Source: Meridianimarinicoccus sp044221805 (lineage in GTDB: Bacteria; Pseudomonadota; Alphaproteobacteria; Rhodobacterales; Rhodobacteraceae). From it: a stretch of DNA of 29,415 nucleotides. The notes beneath the pieces were generated by a model. The model was given only the letters and a program-made list of their open reading frames with translations. It was not told the DNA's origin and ran no database searches. The DNA is taken from positions 1 through 29,415 of the forward strand of contig JBGAOK010000032.1 of NCBI GenBank assembly GCA_044221805.1. Reading direction: 5' to 3'. Positions 1-7,798 of the stretch are shown here, piece after piece; position 1 is the first letter of the stretch; every line of letters starts with the position of its first letter. The translations under genes and the position numbers were made by a program.

Positions 1-36
1 GGTCTGGGCGCCGGCACCTGACCCGCCGGGTCCGCG

Positions 37-86
37 GCCAAGAGTTTTCCTGAAAACTCTTGGCAAAAGTCTTGCAAGACTTTTGC
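37..86. repeat. Two abutting perfect palindromes (REP-like or terminator-like)
   Basis: The first hairpin has arms GCCAAGAGTTTTC (37-49) and GAAAACTCTTGGC (52-64) with a 2-nt centre. The second is a perfect 24-nt palindrome with arms GCAAAAGTCTTG (63-74) and CAAGACTTTTGC (75-86). They share bases 63-64, and their arms differ from each other at only a few positions. The pair lies just beyond the 3' end of the minus-strand Lrp gene, so it could terminate transcription in either direction, but no long T-run follows. A dispersed intergenic repeat is an equally good reading. Confidence 0.75.
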
Positions 87-100
87 TCCCGGCCGGGCGT

Positions 101-556
101 TCATAGCGGGCCGGGCAGCCGTTCCTCGGTGAGAAGGACGTTGGTCTCCACCTCGCCCACCGCCGGCAGTGTCATCAGCCGCCGGCGCAGCACCCGTTCG
201 AAATCGGCCAGATCCCGCGAGACGATCCTGAGCCGGTAGTCATAGCGCCCCAGCACATGATGCACCTCCTGCACCTCGGGGATCGCGGTCACCGCGCGTT
301 CGAAATCCTCCAGGCTGACGCGCCCCCGGGTGGCCAGCTTGATGCCGCAGAAGACCGAGACCCCGAAGCCGAGCCGGCCGGCGTCCAGGTCGAGCCGCCG
401 GCCGGCCAGCACGCCGGCCTCTTCCAGCCGGCGGATCCGGCGCCAGGCGGTGGGCTGGCTCAGCCCGAACCGGCGCGCCAGCGCGCCAGCACTCAGCGAG
501 CCGTCGCGAGCCAGCGCCTTCAGGATGTCCCGGTCGGTCTCGTCCAGGTCGATCAC
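101..556 (-). CDS. Lrp/AsnC family transcriptional regulator (downstream copy)
   Basis: A 151-residue DNA-binding regulator of the Lrp/AsnC family. Residues 1-60 form the winged helix-turn-helix (LDETDRDILKALARDGSLSA, then LARRFGLSQPTAWRRIRRLE). The remainder is the RAM/AsnC effector domain, with a VHHVLGRYDYRLRIV strand typical of the ligand-binding fold. The start is a GTG at 554-556 and overlaps the stop of the upstream Lrp gene by four bases, so the two are probably translationally coupled. The length is normal for the family. Its paralogous neighbour and the divergent ilvC suggest a role in sensing amino acids, probably branched-chain ones. The effector and targets cannot be read from sequence. 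Confidence 0.93.
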   Translation of the reverse strand: MIDLDETDRDILKALARDGSLSAGALARRFGLSQPTAWRRIRRLEEAGVLAGRRLDLDAGRLGFGVSVFCGIKLATRGRVSLEDFERAVTAIPEVQEVHHVLGRYDYRLRIVSRDLADFERVLRRRLMTLPAVGEVETNVLLTEERLPGPL

Positions 557-1011
557 AGCGGCAGCCTAGCGTCGGCCTTGATCGTCGCGACCCGCATCAG
601 CGGTTCGATCTCGGCGATGTGCGGCAGGGTCAGGATCCGCTCGCGATAGATCCGCTGCCAGTCGGCCATGTCACGGGCCAGAACCGACAGGCGCAGGTCG
701 ACCCGGCCGAGGAAGGTCTGCATCTCGATCACTTCCGGAATCTCGCGGGCCCGGGCCTGCACCACGTCGAAGGCGTTCGGGACCGACTTGTCCAGGGTGA
801 TCCGGAGGCTCACCTCGACCGCGTACCCCAGTGCCGCCCAGTCGATCGCGGCCCGCAGGCCGCGGATCACCCCGGCCTCGCGCAGCCGTTCCAGCCGGCG
901 CCAGCAGGCCGCCCGGGTCAGCCCGGCACGCTCGGCCAGCGCCGCCGCCCCCAAGGTCGGGTCGGCCTGATACTGGCGGAGGATCCGGCGGTCGATGTCG
1001 TCGATCTGCAT
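553..1011 (-). CDS. Lrp/AsnC family transcriptional regulator (promoter-proximal copy)
   Basis: A 152-residue Lrp/AsnC regulator. It begins MQIDDIDRRILRQYQADPTL, the usual start of the family's helix-turn-helix; the recognition region reads LAERAGLTRAACWRRLERLR. The C-terminal RAM domain contains VIEMQTFLGRVDLRLSVLA. A longer frame is open to 1053, but those extra 14 residues lack family resemblance and would run through the AT-rich divergent promoter, so ATG at 1011 is preferred. It is first in a two-gene unit with the downstream Lrp copy (four-base overlap) and lies head-to-head with ilvC across 135 bp. The paralogues could form homo- or hetero-octamers; local control of ilvC and autoregulation are inferences. 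Confidence 0.93.
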   Translation of the reverse strand: MQIDDIDRRILRQYQADPTLGAAALAERAGLTRAACWRRLERLREAGVIRGLRAAIDWAALGYAVEVSLRITLDKSVPNAFDVVQARAREIPEVIEMQTFLGRVDLRLSVLARDMADWQRIYRERILTLPHIAEIEPLMRVATIKADARLPL

Positions 1012-1036
1012 GAAGTGATCGAAAGCACGTCCTTGG

Positions 1037-1057
1037 ATGAATAACAATCTCACTCAT
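1037..1057. promoter_or_regulatory. Candidate Lrp-type operator between lrp and ilvC
   Basis: An AT-rich imperfect palindrome in an otherwise GC-rich divergent intergenic region. The outer arms ATGAATAAC and CTCACTCAT are symmetric at six of nine positions around a 3-nt centre. It lies about 25 bp upstream of the Lrp start and 90 bp upstream of ilvC. Lrp/AsnC proteins bind loose AT-rich palindromes of this sort, so this is a plausible shared operator. It is a pattern match only. Confidence 0.4.
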
Positions 1058-1146
1058 GGCCGGAAAGAGGCAACAGGTGCTGCATGGCTTCCCGACACTG
1101 CTCGCGTATGGTCCGGCCACGTCACGCACAGGGAAGGAGCCCGGCC

Positions 1147-2169
1147 ATGCGCGTCTATTACGACCGCGACTGCGACATCAATCTGATCAAGGACAAGAAG
1201 GTGGCGATCCTGGGCTATGGCAGCCAGGGCCACGCCCACGCGCTGAACCTGCGCGACTCGGGCGCGAAGAACCTGGTCGTGGCGCTGCGCGAGGGCTCGC
1301 CCTCGGCGAAGAAGGCCGAAGGCGAAGGCCTGAAGGTCATGGGCATTGCCGAAGCCGCTGCCTGGTGTGACCTGATCATGTTCACCATGCCCGACGAGCT
1401 GCAAGCCGAGACCTACCGGAAATACGTCCACGACAACCTGAAGGACGGCGCCGCGATCGCCTTCGCCCATGGTCTGAACGTGCATTTCGGCCTGATCGAG
1501 CCGAAGCCGGGCGTCGACGTGATCATGATGGCGCCGAAGGGCCCGGGCCACACCGTCCGCGGCGAATTCGTCAAGGGCGGCGGCGTGCCCTGCCTGGTCG
1601 CGGTGCACAATGACGCGAGCGGACGCGCGCTCGAAATCGGGCTCAGCTACTGCTCGGCGATTGGCGGCGGCCGTTCGGGCATCATCGAGACCAACTTCCG
1701 CCAGGAATGCGAAACCGACCTGTTCGGCGAACAGGCCGTGCTGTGCGGCGGTCTGGTCGAGCTGATCCGGATGGGTTTCGAGACCCTGGTGGAAGCCGGC
1801 TACGAGCCCGAGATGGCCTATTTCGAGTGCCTGCACGAGGTGAAGCTGATCGTCGACCTGATCTATGAAGGCGGCATCGCCAACATGAACTACTCGATCT
1901 CGAACACCGCCGAGTATGGCGAGTATGTCTCGGGCCCGCGGATCCTGCCCTATGCCGAGACCAAGGCGCGGATGAAGGCGGTGCTGACCGACATCCAGAC
2001 CGGCAAGTTCGTGCGCGACTTCATGCAGGAGAACGCGGTCGGCCAGCCCTTCTTCAAGGCCACCCGCCGCCTGAACGACGAGCACCAGATCGAGAAGGTC
2101 GGCGAGAAGCTCCGGGGCATGATGCCCTGGATCTCGGCCGGCAAGATGGTCGACAAGGCGCGGAACTGA
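1147..2169 (+). CDS. ilvC: Ketol-acid reductoisomerase (NADP+), class I
   Basis: A 340-residue acetohydroxyacid isomeroreductase, the second common step of isoleucine and valine synthesis: 2-acetolactate or 2-aceto-2-hydroxybutyrate to the dihydroxy acid, using NADPH and Mg2+. The N-terminal Rossmann domain has the dinucleotide loop GYGSQGHAHALNLRDSG at about residue 23. The helical C-terminal domain carries the metal-binding acidic segments ETDLFGEQAVLCGG and ECLHEVKLIVDLIYEGG, followed by SISNTAEYGEY. The frame is open from 1084, but MRVYYDRDCDINLIKDKK at 1147 is the conserved class I start and follows an AGGAG ribosome site (ggaaggagcc). A strong terminator follows 12 bp after the stop, so it is probably monocistronic. 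Two divergent Lrp genes are the likely local regulators. Confidence 0.98.
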   Translation: MRVYYDRDCDINLIKDKKVAILGYGSQGHAHALNLRDSGAKNLVVALREGSPSAKKAEGEGLKVMGIAEAAAWCDLIMFTMPDELQAETYRKYVHDNLKDGAAIAFAHGLNVHFGLIEPKPGVDVIMMAPKGPGHTVRGEFVKGGGVPCLVAVHNDASGRALEIGLSYCSAIGGGRSGIIETNFRQECETDLFGEQAVLCGGLVELIRMGFETLVEAGYEPEMAYFECLHEVKLIVDLIYEGGIANMNYSISNTAEYGEYVSGPRILPYAETKARMKAVLTDIQTGKFVRDFMQENAVGQPFFKATRRLNDEHQIEKVGEKLRGMMPWISAGKMVDKARN

Positions 2170-2180
2170 TCCTAGGGGCG

Positions 2181-2210
2181 AAGGGGCGGGCGACCGCCCC
2201 TTTCCTTTTT
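2181..2210 (+). terminator. Rho-independent terminator after ilvC
   Basis: A perfect 9-bp stem AAGGGGCGG / CCGCCCCTT around a GCGA tetraloop, followed by TCCTTTTT. It lies 12 bp past the ilvC stop. This is the clearest intrinsic terminator in the window. Confidence 0.92.
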
Positions 2211-2449
2211 CGGGCCCGGCGAAGCCGGTGCACCCGCAACGCCTGTCTCTGGCGGCTCTATGGTCCGATCCTCTCAGACAGGCGGGCGAGTCCGGACCGT
2301 GGCGGATGCCGGGCAGAAGCCTGGAAGGGACGGACGGATATCGGGTTCACCCGGCATTTCCCCATCGCTGCAAAGGCCAGGGCTGCATCGGGGCACAAGC
2401 CGCATCTGTCGCTGCCCGGAGGCGCGGATGGCCGCCCGCGCCCGGCAGC
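2211..2449. other. Intergenic region ilvC-glmM, no gene seen
   Basis: About 240 bp between the ilvC terminator and the convergent glmM stop. It holds one widely spaced 8-bp inverted repeat (GCCTGTCT at 2241-2248, AGACAGGC at 2276-2283). Frames crossing it are low-complexity Arg/Pro/Gly shadows of glmM. I see no coding signal or RNA fold that I recognise. Confidence 0.5.
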
Positions 2450-3799
2450 TCAGCGGGCGACCGCCGCCACCGCTTCGACCACCCGGTCGACCACCCGACC
2501 CAGCATCTCGGGATCCTCGGCCTCGGCCATCACCCGGATCAGCGGCTCGGTGCCCGACTTGCGGATCAGCAGGCGGCCATGGCCGTTCAGTTCGCCCTCG
2601 GCCGCGGCGATCGCCGCCTGCACCCCGGGCTGGCCCAGCGGATCGGCCCCGGCGGCGAAGCGGACGTTCTTCAGAAGCTGCGGACAGGGTTCGAACATCC
2701 GCGCCAGTTCCGAGGCGCGCTTGCCGGTCTCGACCATCGCGGCAAGGAACTGCAGCCCCGCCATCAGCCCGTCGCCGGTGGTGGAATAGTCCGTCATCAC
2801 GATATGGCCGGATTGCTCGCCGCCCAGGTTCCAGCCGCCGCGGCGCATCTCCTCGACCACGTAGCGGTCGCCGACCTTGGCGCGGACCAGCTTCAGCCCC
2901 CGCCCGGTCAGGAACCGCTCCAGCCCCAGGTTGGACATCACCGTGGCCACCAGCGTGTCGCCGACCAGCCGGCCGGCATCGGCCCAGCGGCTGGCCAGCA
3001 GCGCCATCAGCTGGTCGCCGTCGGCGATGGCACCGGTCTCGTCCACCAGCACGATCCGGTCGGCATCGCCATCAAGGCAGATCCCCAGATCGGCGCGGTA
3101 TTCCCGGACCGCCGCCACCGCGGCCTGCGGCGAGGTCGACCCGACGCCGTCATTGATGTTCACCCCGTTCGGGCTGACACCGATCTTGATCACGTCGGCA
3201 CCCAGTTCCCACAGCACCTCGGGCGCGGCCTTGTAGGCGGCGCCGTTGGCGCAGTCGACCACGATGCGCAGCCCCGACAGGCGCAGCGAGCGCGGGAAGG
3301 TGGTCTTGGTGTATTCCACATAACGCATCCGGCCGTCATCGACCCGGGTGGCACGGCCGATGTTCTCAGGCTGGGCCAGAGCGATGTCGCCGGCGACCAG
3401 CGCCTCGATCTCGGCCTCGGCCTCGTCCGACAGCTTGAAGCCGTCGGGGCCGAATAACTTGATGCCGTTGTCGCGAAAGGGGTTGTGGCTGGCCGAGATC
3501 ATCACGCCCAGATCGGCGCGCATGGAATGGGTCAGGAAGCCGACCGCGGGGGTCGGTACCGGGCCCAGCAGCAGCACGTTCATCCCGGTCGAGGTCAGCC
3601 CGGCGGTCAGCGCGGTCTCGACCATGTAACCCGACAGGCGGGTGTCCTTGCCGATCACCACCCGGTGGCCGTTCGACCCGTCGCGCCGGAAATACCGGCC
3701 CGCGGCCATGCCCAGCCGCAGGACCGCCTCGGCGGTCATCGGATAGGTGTTCGCCGTGCCCCTGACGCCGTCTGTCCCGAAAAGGGTCCGCTTGCTCAT
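2450..3799 (-). CDS. glmM: Phosphoglucosamine mutase
   Basis: A 449-residue enzyme converting glucosamine-6-phosphate to glucosamine-1-phosphate, on the route to UDP-GlcNAc for peptidoglycan and LPS. The start MSKRTLFGTDGVRGTAN is diagnostic for GlmM. The phosphoserine loop ISASHNPF places the catalytic serine at residue 104. The Mg2+ loop CLDGDADR, the sugar-binding GGEQSGH and the phosphate-binding RKSGTEPLIRVM follow in order. The same frame stays open upstream to 4255, but that extension is Arg-rich antisense of the hydrolase gene, so ATG at 3799 is the start. In many alphaproteobacteria folP precedes glmM; here the upstream neighbour is a cell wall hydrolase gene, 250 bp away. Activation by autophosphorylation is known for the family. 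Confidence 0.98.
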   Translation of the reverse strand: MSKRTLFGTDGVRGTANTYPMTAEAVLRLGMAAGRYFRRDGSNGHRVVIGKDTRLSGYMVETALTAGLTSTGMNVLLLGPVPTPAVGFLTHSMRADLGVMISASHNPFRDNGIKLFGPDGFKLSDEAEAEIEALVAGDIALAQPENIGRATRVDDGRMRYVEYTKTTFPRSLRLSGLRIVVDCANGAAYKAAPEVLWELGADVIKIGVSPNGVNINDGVGSTSPQAAVAAVREYRADLGICLDGDADRIVLVDETGAIADGDQLMALLASRWADAGRLVGDTLVATVMSNLGLERFLTGRGLKLVRAKVGDRYVVEEMRRGGWNLGGEQSGHIVMTDYSTTGDGLMAGLQFLAAMVETGKRASELARMFEPCPQLLKNVRFAAGADPLGQPGVQAAIAAAEGELNGHGRLLIRKSGTEPLIRVMAEAEDPEMLGRVVDRVVEAVAAVAR

Positions 3800-3928
3800 G
3801 CCTCGACTCCACTGCCCGGCCCGTGTCTTCCCTCCGGGCCGTACACAGGGTCTGCGCCTGTCTGGTTGCGGCCGGGTTTGCGGGTTCCGGGGATCCGCCC
3901 CCGTTGTGCCATGACGGCCCCCCGTTGG

Positions 3929-3948
3929 GCAATCGCCGCCGCGATTGC
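3929..3948. repeat. Intergenic hairpin between hydrolase and glmM
   Basis: Perfect 8-bp arms GCAATCGC / GCGATTGC with a 4-nt loop. It lies about 100 bp past the hydrolase stop and 130 bp upstream of glmM. No T-run follows, so an intrinsic terminator is uncertain; a stem in the glmM leader is the alternative. The rest of the 3800-4049 gap shows no gene. Confidence 0.4.
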
Positions 3949-4049
3949 GGCCAGCGATCCACCGCCGCCGGCGGTCACGGGGCTGTAACGGGGGTTCGCG
4001 TCGGCGCCGGCGCGCGTGACTGCGCGCCGCCGCACCGTCGCGGCCGGGT

Positions 4050-4727
4050 TCAGCGTTGCGCCACTTCGGTGGGGTGCCGATAGAAGCGGTGCGCTCCGAT
4101 CGAGGCGGTCTGCGGGAACTTCTTCGACCACGACGGCCTCGCACTTCTGGCGTGATAGAAGGTGGCGCCCTCGGTGAGGTCATTGCCGACACCCTGCATC
4201 GACAGCGCGGCAACCTTGCGCAATTCGGCATAGGCGGCGCTGTCTCGGATCGCATCCGACCGGCCGTCGCACCGATAGCTGAACTGGCAGCCGCGACCGT
4301 TGCTCTCGCCCTGACGGACGACGCCGCAGACGGTCTTCGGGAAAAGCGGAGATTCGACGCGGTTCAGGATCACGTCCGCCACGGCGAACTGGCCCTTCAC
4401 GCTTTCGCCGCGGGCCTCGAAGTACAGCGCCTCGGCCAGGCAGTCGAGCTGCGAGTTCCGTTTCGGGTCCGGCTGGTCGGCCAGCCAGTCCTTGGTATAG
4501 CGGACCGCCTGTGCGGTGTCGCGCCTGGGCGTGACCAGTCGGTCAAGCGTGTCGGATTTCATCCCGCCAAGCGCCGAACGCTCCTGCCCCAGCATCGAGT
4601 GAAGCTGTCCGTCCAGTGCCGCAGTCGGATCGTTGGAGGCGCTGATCGTTGCCCCACCTAGGACGGCGGTGCCCGCGAGGGCGATCGCACCGGCGAGGAT
4701 CGTGGCTCGTATCATCAAAGTTTTCAC
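4050..4727 (-). CDS. Cell wall hydrolase, SleB-like (Hydrolase_2 family)
   Basis: A 225-residue exported protein. The N-terminus MKTLMIRATILAGAIALAGTA is a signal peptide with a basic start and an Ala-rich hydrophobic core. From about residue 95 it matches the SleB/CwlJ cell wall hydrolase domain: LDCLAEALYFEARGES, with the conserved EARGE glutamate expected to be catalytic, then ADVILNRVESPLFP, CQFSYRCDG and GATFYHAR. The family is thought to act as muralytic (lytic transglycosylase-like) enzymes on periplasmic peptidoglycan. Residues 27-90 form a linker with no recognised motif. Four cysteines in the domain (in LDCLAEAL, KTVCGVV, GCQFSYRC) could form disulfides. The specific cleavage site is unknown. 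Confidence 0.9.
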   Translation of the reverse strand: MKTLMIRATILAGAIALAGTAVLGGATISASNDPTAALDGQLHSMLGQERSALGGMKSDTLDRLVTPRRDTAQAVRYTKDWLADQPDPKRNSQLDCLAEALYFEARGESVKGQFAVADVILNRVESPLFPKTVCGVVRQGESNGRGCQFSYRCDGRSDAIRDSAAYAELRKVAALSMQGVGNDLTEGATFYHARSARPSWSKKFPQTASIGAHRFYRHPTEVAQR

Positions 4728-4844
4728 CAGAGTCGTTCCTTCCGACCGATGCCTTTACCGGAAGGTCGCGACGTCTGGCAAACCGGGCCCCTGAAAAGGC
4801 TCGGAAATTTGCCTACCTCTGGATGAATCCGCAATGCTGCAGGT

Positions 4845-4873
4845 GCGAAAAGCGCCGCCCCGCAAGGCGTTAG
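4845..4873 (-). terminator. Weak candidate terminator after the PPDK-like gene
   Basis: Reading the minus strand just after the stop at 4878, CGCCC and GGGCG can pair around an 11-nt loop and are followed by GCGCTTTT. The stem is short and the loop large, so this is only a possible intrinsic terminator. Confidence 0.3.
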
Positions 4874-4877
4874 GGCG

Positions 4878-7433
4878 TCAAGCTGATTGAGCGGATTTCA
4901 GCGCAAGCTGCGCCGCCGCAAGCCGTGCCAAAGGCACCCGGTATGGCGAACAGGACACATAGTCGAAGCCTGCCGCCCGGCAGAAGGCGATGGATTCGCT
5001 GTTGCCGCCGTGCTCGCCGCAGATCGACAGGGTGATGCCGGGGCGGGCCTTACGCCCCCTCTCGGCCCCGATGGTGAGCAGTTCCCCCACCCCGTCGGCA
5101 TCGAGAACATGGAACGGATCCTCGGTGAAGACCCCCAGCCGGACATAGGCCGACATGAACCGTCCGGCATCGTCCCGGGACAGGCCATAGGTCATCTGGG
5201 TCAGGTCGTTGGTGCCGAAACTGAGAAACTCGCAGTGCTGCGCCAGCTCCCCGGCCCGGAGCGCGGCGCGCGGCGTCTCGACCATCACGCCAAGCTTGTA
5301 GGGCAGTTCGACCCCGTGATCGGCACCGATCTGCGCCGCCAGCGCCTGGATCCGTGCCTTGACGATCTCGACCTCGCGCACCGCCGAGACCAGCGGGATC
5401 ATGATCTCGGGCACCACCGGGCCTTCCTCGGATTCGCGGCTGACCTCGACGGCAGCCTCGAAGATCGCCCGGGTCTGCATGTCATAGATCTCCGGCACGG
5501 TGATCCCCAGCCGCACCCCGCGCATCCCCAGCATCGGGTTGAACTCGGTCAGCGCGTCGATCCGGCGCTGCACGTCGGACAGCGGCCGGTCCAGCGCCTC
5601 GGCCAGCTCGATCGCGCCCTGCCGGTCATGGGGCAGGAACTCGTGCAGCGGCGGATCGAACAGGCGGATGCACACCGGCTTGCCCGCCATGATCCGGAAG
5701 ATCTCGATGAAATCCGCCCGCTGCATCGGCAGGATCTGGCGCAGCGCATCGGCGCGATCCTCCGGCAGGTCGGCGAAGATCAGCTCGCGCATCGCGGTCA
5801 GCCGGTCCTCGGCGAAGAACATGTGCTCGGTCCGGCACAGGCCGATCCCTTCGGCCCGGAACCGCCGGGCGATCGCCGCGTCCTCGGGCGTGTCGGCATT
5901 GACCCGCACGCCGATGTCGCGGACCTGGTCGGCCCAGCCGAGGAATTCCTCGAAGGCATCGTCCAGCGCCGGTTCCAGCATGGCGACCGCGCCTTCCAGC
6001 ACCTCGCCGGTGGTGCCGTCGAGGGTGATCAGGTCGCCCTCGCGGAAGGTCCGGCCGTCGGGGGTCTTCATGGTGCGGCTGCGCCGGTCGATCCGGATCC
6101 CCGAGGCGCCGACGACGCAGGGCACGCCAAGGCCCCGGGCGATCACCGCCGCGTGGCTGGTGGTGCCGCCCCGTTCGGTCAGGATGCCGCGGGCGGCATG
6201 CATGCCGCGCACATCCTCGGGCGTGGTCTCGCGCTTGACGAGGATGCAGGATTCGTCCTGCGCCGCCATCGCCTGCGCCGTGGTCGAGGAGAACACCAGC
6301 TTGCCCGAGGCCGCGCCGGGGCTGGCCGCGATCGCGCGCGCCAGCACCTTGCGTTCGGCCCGCGGGTCGACCTGCCGGTGCAGCACTTCATGCAGCGCCC
6401 GCGGCGGCACCCGCATCAGCGCCTGCTCGGGCGTGAGAATGCCGTCGCGGGCCAGCGCCACCGAAACCTCGACCGCGGCCCGGGCCGAGATCTGCACCGG
6501 CTGGGCATCGATGATCGCCAGCTTGCCGCCGTGGATGGTGAACTCGATCTGCATTTCCTGCTTCAGCTTGGCCCGGCAGACATCGCCATGGCCCACCAGC
6601 CGGTCGAAGATCTCGGGCGCCAGATCCTCGAGTGCGGGCCCGCGCGGATCCCGGGTCAGGTAGAGCGCCCCCGCGCCGCCGCCTAGCGCGTCGCGGCCCT
6701 GGCTCTGGCTCATGTAGCGGCCCGTAATCTGGCCCTTGCCGGTCACCGGGTTGACGAACTGGATCACCCCGGCACCGCTTTCGGCCGGACCGACCCCCAG
6801 CGCCATCTCCTGCACCACGAGGCCAAGCCCAGCCTCGACAGGCGCACCGCGGGCCTGGCGCAGCAGTCGCGCCGTGGTGCTTTCCCAGGCCTTGGCCATG
6901 GACCGCAGGACGCCGCCGAGCTGTTCGACCGGATGCTGAGGAAACGCGGTCTCGGTCTCGGATTCATAGGCCGCGAGCGCCGCCTGGATCGTCACCAGGG
7001 TCGGCGAGGCGCCGGTGTCGAACAGCGCGTCGTCCAGGTGCGCCACCTGCACCGCATAGGTCTGGATGAAGCGGAGGTAGAGCGTGCTGGCGGCGGCCTC
7101 GCCGATCTCGGCGCACATCGCCTCGAAGCGATCGTCGTTCATGCCGATGTTCAGCACCGTGCTCGGCCCGCCCCAGGTCGGGTCCTCGGCGCTGGCACGC
7201 ACCGACACCAGCGGCGCGGGACCGAAGACGCTAAGGATGCGGTCCTTGTCGGGCATCCGCCCCGACGCGATGCCATGGACGGTTTCGAAAGACAGAGCCA
7301 CCGTGGTCGGCACCGGCAGGCCCATGCGGACCATCCGCTGCAGGCACTTGGCGCGGAAGCCGTGCTGCCCGCGGATGATCGACGCCGTCGGCGTGATCGT
7401 GGTGAACTGCTTGAAGGTGGCGAGTTTCTGCAT
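4878..7433 (-). CDS. PPDK-like PEP-utilising enzyme with divergent ATP-grasp domain
   Basis: An 851-residue relative of pyruvate phosphate dikinase. The central swivel domain has the phosphohistidine motif GGTTSHAAVIARG (His about 427). The C-terminal PEP/pyruvate TIM barrel is well kept: RLFDPPLHEFLPH, MLGMRGVRLGITVPEIYDMQTRA, VMVETPRAALRA, SFGTNDLTQMTYGLSRDD and CGEHGG (Cys about 805). The N-terminal nucleotide-binding region is unusual: canonical GGKGANL reads RGQHGFRAK, the RSGARASMPGMMDT loop reads RASAEDPTWGGPST (79-92), and QTRNGKRT reads DAQPVQISAR. True PPDK is usually 870-890 residues. The frame extends to 7589, but MQKLATFKQF at 7433 is preferred. It probably handles PEP or pyruvate; whether ATP and Pi are used as in PPDK is doubtful, so no symbol is given. 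The next upstream gene on this strand is glyS, across a 365-bp gap. Confidence 0.85.
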   Translation of the reverse strand: MQKLATFKQFTTITPTASIIRGQHGFRAKCLQRMVRMGLPVPTTVALSFETVHGIASGRMPDKDRILSVFGPAPLVSVRASAEDPTWGGPSTVLNIGMNDDRFEAMCAEIGEAAASTLYLRFIQTYAVQVAHLDDALFDTGASPTLVTIQAALAAYESETETAFPQHPVEQLGGVLRSMAKAWESTTARLLRQARGAPVEAGLGLVVQEMALGVGPAESGAGVIQFVNPVTGKGQITGRYMSQSQGRDALGGGAGALYLTRDPRGPALEDLAPEIFDRLVGHGDVCRAKLKQEMQIEFTIHGGKLAIIDAQPVQISARAAVEVSVALARDGILTPEQALMRVPPRALHEVLHRQVDPRAERKVLARAIAASPGAASGKLVFSSTTAQAMAAQDESCILVKRETTPEDVRGMHAARGILTERGGTTSHAAVIARGLGVPCVVGASGIRIDRRSRTMKTPDGRTFREGDLITLDGTTGEVLEGAVAMLEPALDDAFEEFLGWADQVRDIGVRVNADTPEDAAIARRFRAEGIGLCRTEHMFFAEDRLTAMRELIFADLPEDRADALRQILPMQRADFIEIFRIMAGKPVCIRLFDPPLHEFLPHDRQGAIELAEALDRPLSDVQRRIDALTEFNPMLGMRGVRLGITVPEIYDMQTRAIFEAAVEVSRESEEGPVVPEIMIPLVSAVREVEIVKARIQALAAQIGADHGVELPYKLGVMVETPRAALRAGELAQHCEFLSFGTNDLTQMTYGLSRDDAGRFMSAYVRLGVFTEDPFHVLDADGVGELLTIGAERGRKARPGITLSICGEHGGNSESIAFCRAAGFDYVSCSPYRVPLARLAAAQLALKSAQSA

Positions 7434-7798
7434 GGCTTGGCTGGCTCCCGTGGGGCACGTTAGCGCTGGCTGCGGCGCAGCGAAAGGGTGATAGCGCTCA
7501 CCCGGCAGAGAACGGGGGGCTCCCGCCCGCCCTTGCCGCCGCTGGCGCGGCAGCGCGTCCGGTTGGGCCGGGCGCCGTGCGTGCCGCACGGCGTGCCTCC
7601 GGCGGGGTGAGGCGCGCCCGGAAATCGATCCGGCAAATCGATTTCAGCGCCGAACGGGCGGAGCCCCGGGAAGGGCGCGCCCGGACGCCGGTCGACCCGG
7701 CTCGCCACCGGACCGCCGGGTGATCCGGACCGGTCCCCGCAATGCCGTGGCGAAGCCTTCCGCCCTCGGACGGACCGCGCCCCGCCCGGCGCGCAGCC
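7434..7798. other. 365-bp intergenic region, PPDK-like gene to glyS, with inverted repeats
   Basis: No credible gene. It holds several stems: a GGGTGA/TCACCC inverted repeat at 7486-7503; GCCGTGC/GCACGGC arms near 7573-7591 followed by GTGCCTCCGGCGGGG; and GAAATCGAT (7621-7629) / ATCGATTTC (7637-7645). Palindromic GC-rich units of this look are common as dispersed intergenic elements in Rhodobacteraceae. The part nearest 7433 should hold the promoter of the PPDK-like gene. Confidence 0.5.
7486..7503 (-). promoter_or_regulatory. Candidate operator upstream of the PPDK-like gene
   Basis: Inverted repeat GGGTGA-N6-TCACCC enclosing TAGCGC, 53 bp upstream of the start. A second AGCGCT-centred element (GTTAGCGCT, 7459-7467) lies 25 bp nearer the gene. 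AGCGCT-centred palindromes are typical of LacI-family operators, and a LacI-type regulator of central carbon metabolism would be plausible here. The assignment is inference. Confidence 0.3.

Noticed and set aside
1054..2085. Long minus-strand frame opposite ilvC
   Set aside because: His/Gln/Asp-rich shadow of ilvC with no family similarity; typical of antisense frames in GC-rich DNA.
4887..6686. 599-residue plus-strand frame opposite the PPDK-like gene
   Set aside because: Composition (His, Arg, Gly, Gln) is that of an antisense shadow and the opposite strand has clear PEP-enzyme motifs.
7434..7589. 52-residue N-terminal extension of the PPDK-like protein
   Set aside because: Arg/Pro/Ala-rich, no similarity, and it would cross the inverted-repeat operator candidate.
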